6,795 bases of DNA from Helicobacteraceae bacterium (GTDB lineage: Bacteria; Campylobacterota; Campylobacteria; Campylobacterales; Sulfurimonadaceae), in the NCBI GenBank assembly GCA_015488855.1, contig WFMY01000193.1, forward strand, positions 1 through 6,795, read 5' to 3'. Position numbers and translations under genes: made by a program. Below, piece after piece: positions 6,209 to 6,795 of the stretch. The notes beneath the pieces were generated by a model. It did not search any database and was not told the DNA's origin. It saw only the letters and a list, made by a program, of their open reading frames with translations. Numbering within the stretch: position 1 is the stretch's first letter; each line of letters opens with the position of its first letter.

Positions 6209-6283
6209 GCTGTCGTGGCTCAGGGGTAGAGCACTTGCTTGGTAAGTAAGAGGCCGTGGGTTCAAATCCCACCGTCAGCACCA
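6209..6283 (+). tRNA. trnT: tRNA-Thr (anticodon GGU)
   Basis: A 75-nt cloverleaf with encoded CCA (6281-6283). The anticodon stem CTTGC/GTAAG (one G-U pair) holds loop TTGGTAA with GGT at 6241-6243, reading ACC and ACU threonine codons. The T-arm GTGGG/CCCAC is perfect. The acceptor GCTGTCG/CGTCAGC has one mismatch: position 5 is T (6213) facing T (6275), where an A would restore pairing. All other conserved elements are intact, so it is probably functional. Its place before tuf matches E. coli thrT. Confidence 0.93.
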
Positions 6284-6285
6284 TC

Positions 6286-6346
6286 GTTGTAAATAATAAA
6301 ATGAGCTAAGCCCATTTTATTGGCATGGACTTTAAGTCCCTACAAC
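6286..6346 (+). ncRNA. Possible three-way-junction RNA structure between tRNA-Thr(GGU) and tuf
   Basis: GTTGTA (6286-6291) pairs with TACAAC (6341-6346) and encloses two hairpins. The first has perfect 9-bp arms AATAAAATG (6295-6303) and CATTTTATT (6313-6321), with an inner G-C/C-G pair around TAA. The second is GGACT (6327-6331) with AGTCC (6335-6339) around TTA. Junction linkers are short (3, 5 and 1 nt). No T-run follows, so it is not a standard terminator. It starts 3 nt after the tRNA CCA and could be a processing signal, a transcript-end stabiliser or a tuf regulatory element. It is a fold by eye only. Confidence 0.4.
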
Positions 6347-6358
6347 ACCCTAAAGCTA

Positions 6359-6376
6359 CAAAAAGTTTACTTTTTG
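6359..6376 (+). repeat. AT-rich hairpin upstream of the tuf promoter
   Basis: CAAAAAGT (6359-6366) and ACTTTTTG (6369-6376) are exact reverse complements separated by 2 nt. The stem is nearly all A-T, and no separate T-tract follows. It could act as a weak terminator for the tRNA transcript in front of the tuf promoter, but stability would be poor. Confidence 0.3.
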
Positions 6377-6420
6377 AGAATACTTAGAATAATTTAAGCA
6401 ATAATTGAATGATTTTTGGA

Positions 6421-6426
6421 TATAAT
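6421..6426 (+). promoter_or_regulatory. -10 element of the tuf promoter
   Basis: A perfect TATAAT at 6421-6426 follows a T-rich stretch and a G at position -14 (TTTTTGGA). There is no recognisable -35 at 16-18 nt, which is the usual Campylobacterota promoter style. Transcription would start near 6433, giving a leader of about 29 nt that carries the tuf ribosome site. The segment after the -10 resembles that of the tRNA promoter (TATAATTCC...CAATT in both). Confidence 0.7.
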
Positions 6427-6461
6427 TCCATTTCAATTCACATTTAAAGTCGGAGGACACT

Positions 6462-6795
6462 ATGGCAAAAGAAAAGTTTGAGCGTAATAAACCGCATGTA
6501 AACATTGGTACAATTGGTCACGTTGATCATGGTAAAACAACATTAACAGCAGCTATCACAGCAGTATTGGCAGTAACTAACGGTGCAGAGCTTATGGATT
6601 ATGATGCGATCGATAACGCACCAGAAGAGAGAGAGCGTGGTATTACTATCGCTACTTCACATGTAGAGTATGAGACTGACACTCGTCACTATGCACACGT
6701 TGATTGTCCAGGTCACGCGGATTATGTTAAAAACATGATTACTGGTGCTGCTCAAATGGATGGTGCTATCTTAGTTGTTTCTGCAGCTGATGGTC
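6462..6795 (+). CDS. tuf: Elongation factor Tu, N-terminal part (cut by the window edge)
   Basis: The 111 visible residues are the start of the GTPase domain of EF-Tu, which carries aminoacyl-tRNA to the ribosomal A site. P-loop GHVDHGKT is at residues 19-26, switch I RGITI at 59-63 (with T62) and the G3 motif DCPGH at 81-85, followed by DYVKNMITGAAQMDGAILVVSAADG. The full protein is normally about 395-400 residues, so roughly the first quarter is present. ATG 6462 has GGAGG at 6452-6456 with a 5-nt spacer. The gene lies behind four tRNA genes, the classic tRNA-tuf arrangement, but has its own -10 at 6421. Sequence details such as DYDAIDNAPEERERGITIATSHVEYET are typical of Campylobacterota EF-Tu. 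No anomalies are seen. Confidence 0.98.
   Translation, partial: MAKEKFERNKPHVNIGTIGHVDHGKTTLTAAITAVLAVTNGAELMDYDAIDNAPEERERGITIATSHVEYETDTRHYAHVDCPGHADYVKNMITGAAQMDGAILVVSAADG

Overview
The window reads as chromosomal DNA from a Campylobacterota (Epsilonproteobacteria) relative, probably close to Sulfurimonas. The reasons are its AT-rich composition, the EF-Tu N-terminus (with the group-typical stretch around IDNAPEERERGITIATSHVEYET) and short intergenic spaces. The genus is an inference from remembered sequence character, not a search.

Layout, left to right. (1) Positions 1-781, minus strand: a YaaA-family (UPF0246/DUF328) peroxide-stress protein. Its stop overlaps a possible GTG start of an unidentified gene that runs off the left edge. 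(2) Positions 782-850: a 69-bp divergent intergenic region with a good sigma70-type promoter (TTAACA-17-TATAAT) facing right. (3) Positions 851-5721, plus strand: a likely three-gene operon encoding an exported FecR-domain protein, a CHASE2-class III adenylate cyclase with a complete set of catalytic residues, and a cytoplasmic GAF / HD-GYP / metallo-beta-lactamase-fold protein. The C-terminal domain of that last protein has class II cyclic-nucleotide phosphodiesterase signatures. (4) Positions 5730-6283: a perfect-consensus promoter (TTGACA-17-TATAAT) followed by four tRNA genes, Thr(UGU), Tyr(GUA), Gly(UCC) and Thr(GGU). (5) Positions 6284-6461: a structured leader region and the tuf promoter. 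(6) Positions 6462-6795: the start of tuf (EF-Tu), cut by the window edge. The tRNA order and anticodons match the classical E. coli thrU-tyrU-glyT-thrT-tufB cluster.

How the genes may work together. The three-gene operon looks like a complete nucleotide-second-messenger circuit. A periplasmic FecR-like protein could present a signal to the periplasmic CHASE2 sensor, which would control cAMP synthesis by the cytoplasmic cyclase. The third protein appears able to hydrolyse c-di-GMP (HD-GYP) and cAMP (C-terminal domain), and its GAF domain keeps part of the cyclic-nucleotide-binding NKFDE signature. That would place cAMP synthesis, cAMP removal and c-di-GMP removal under one promoter. This circuit is the most interesting candidate system in the window; the biochemistry is inferred from motifs only.

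Other notable points: a probable one-base frameshift (or short leader ORF) at the start of the HD-GYP gene, complementary leader/trailer arms around two of the tRNAs, a possible three-way-junction RNA between tRNA-Thr(GGU) and tuf, and a U-U mismatch in the acceptor stem of tRNA-Thr(GGU).
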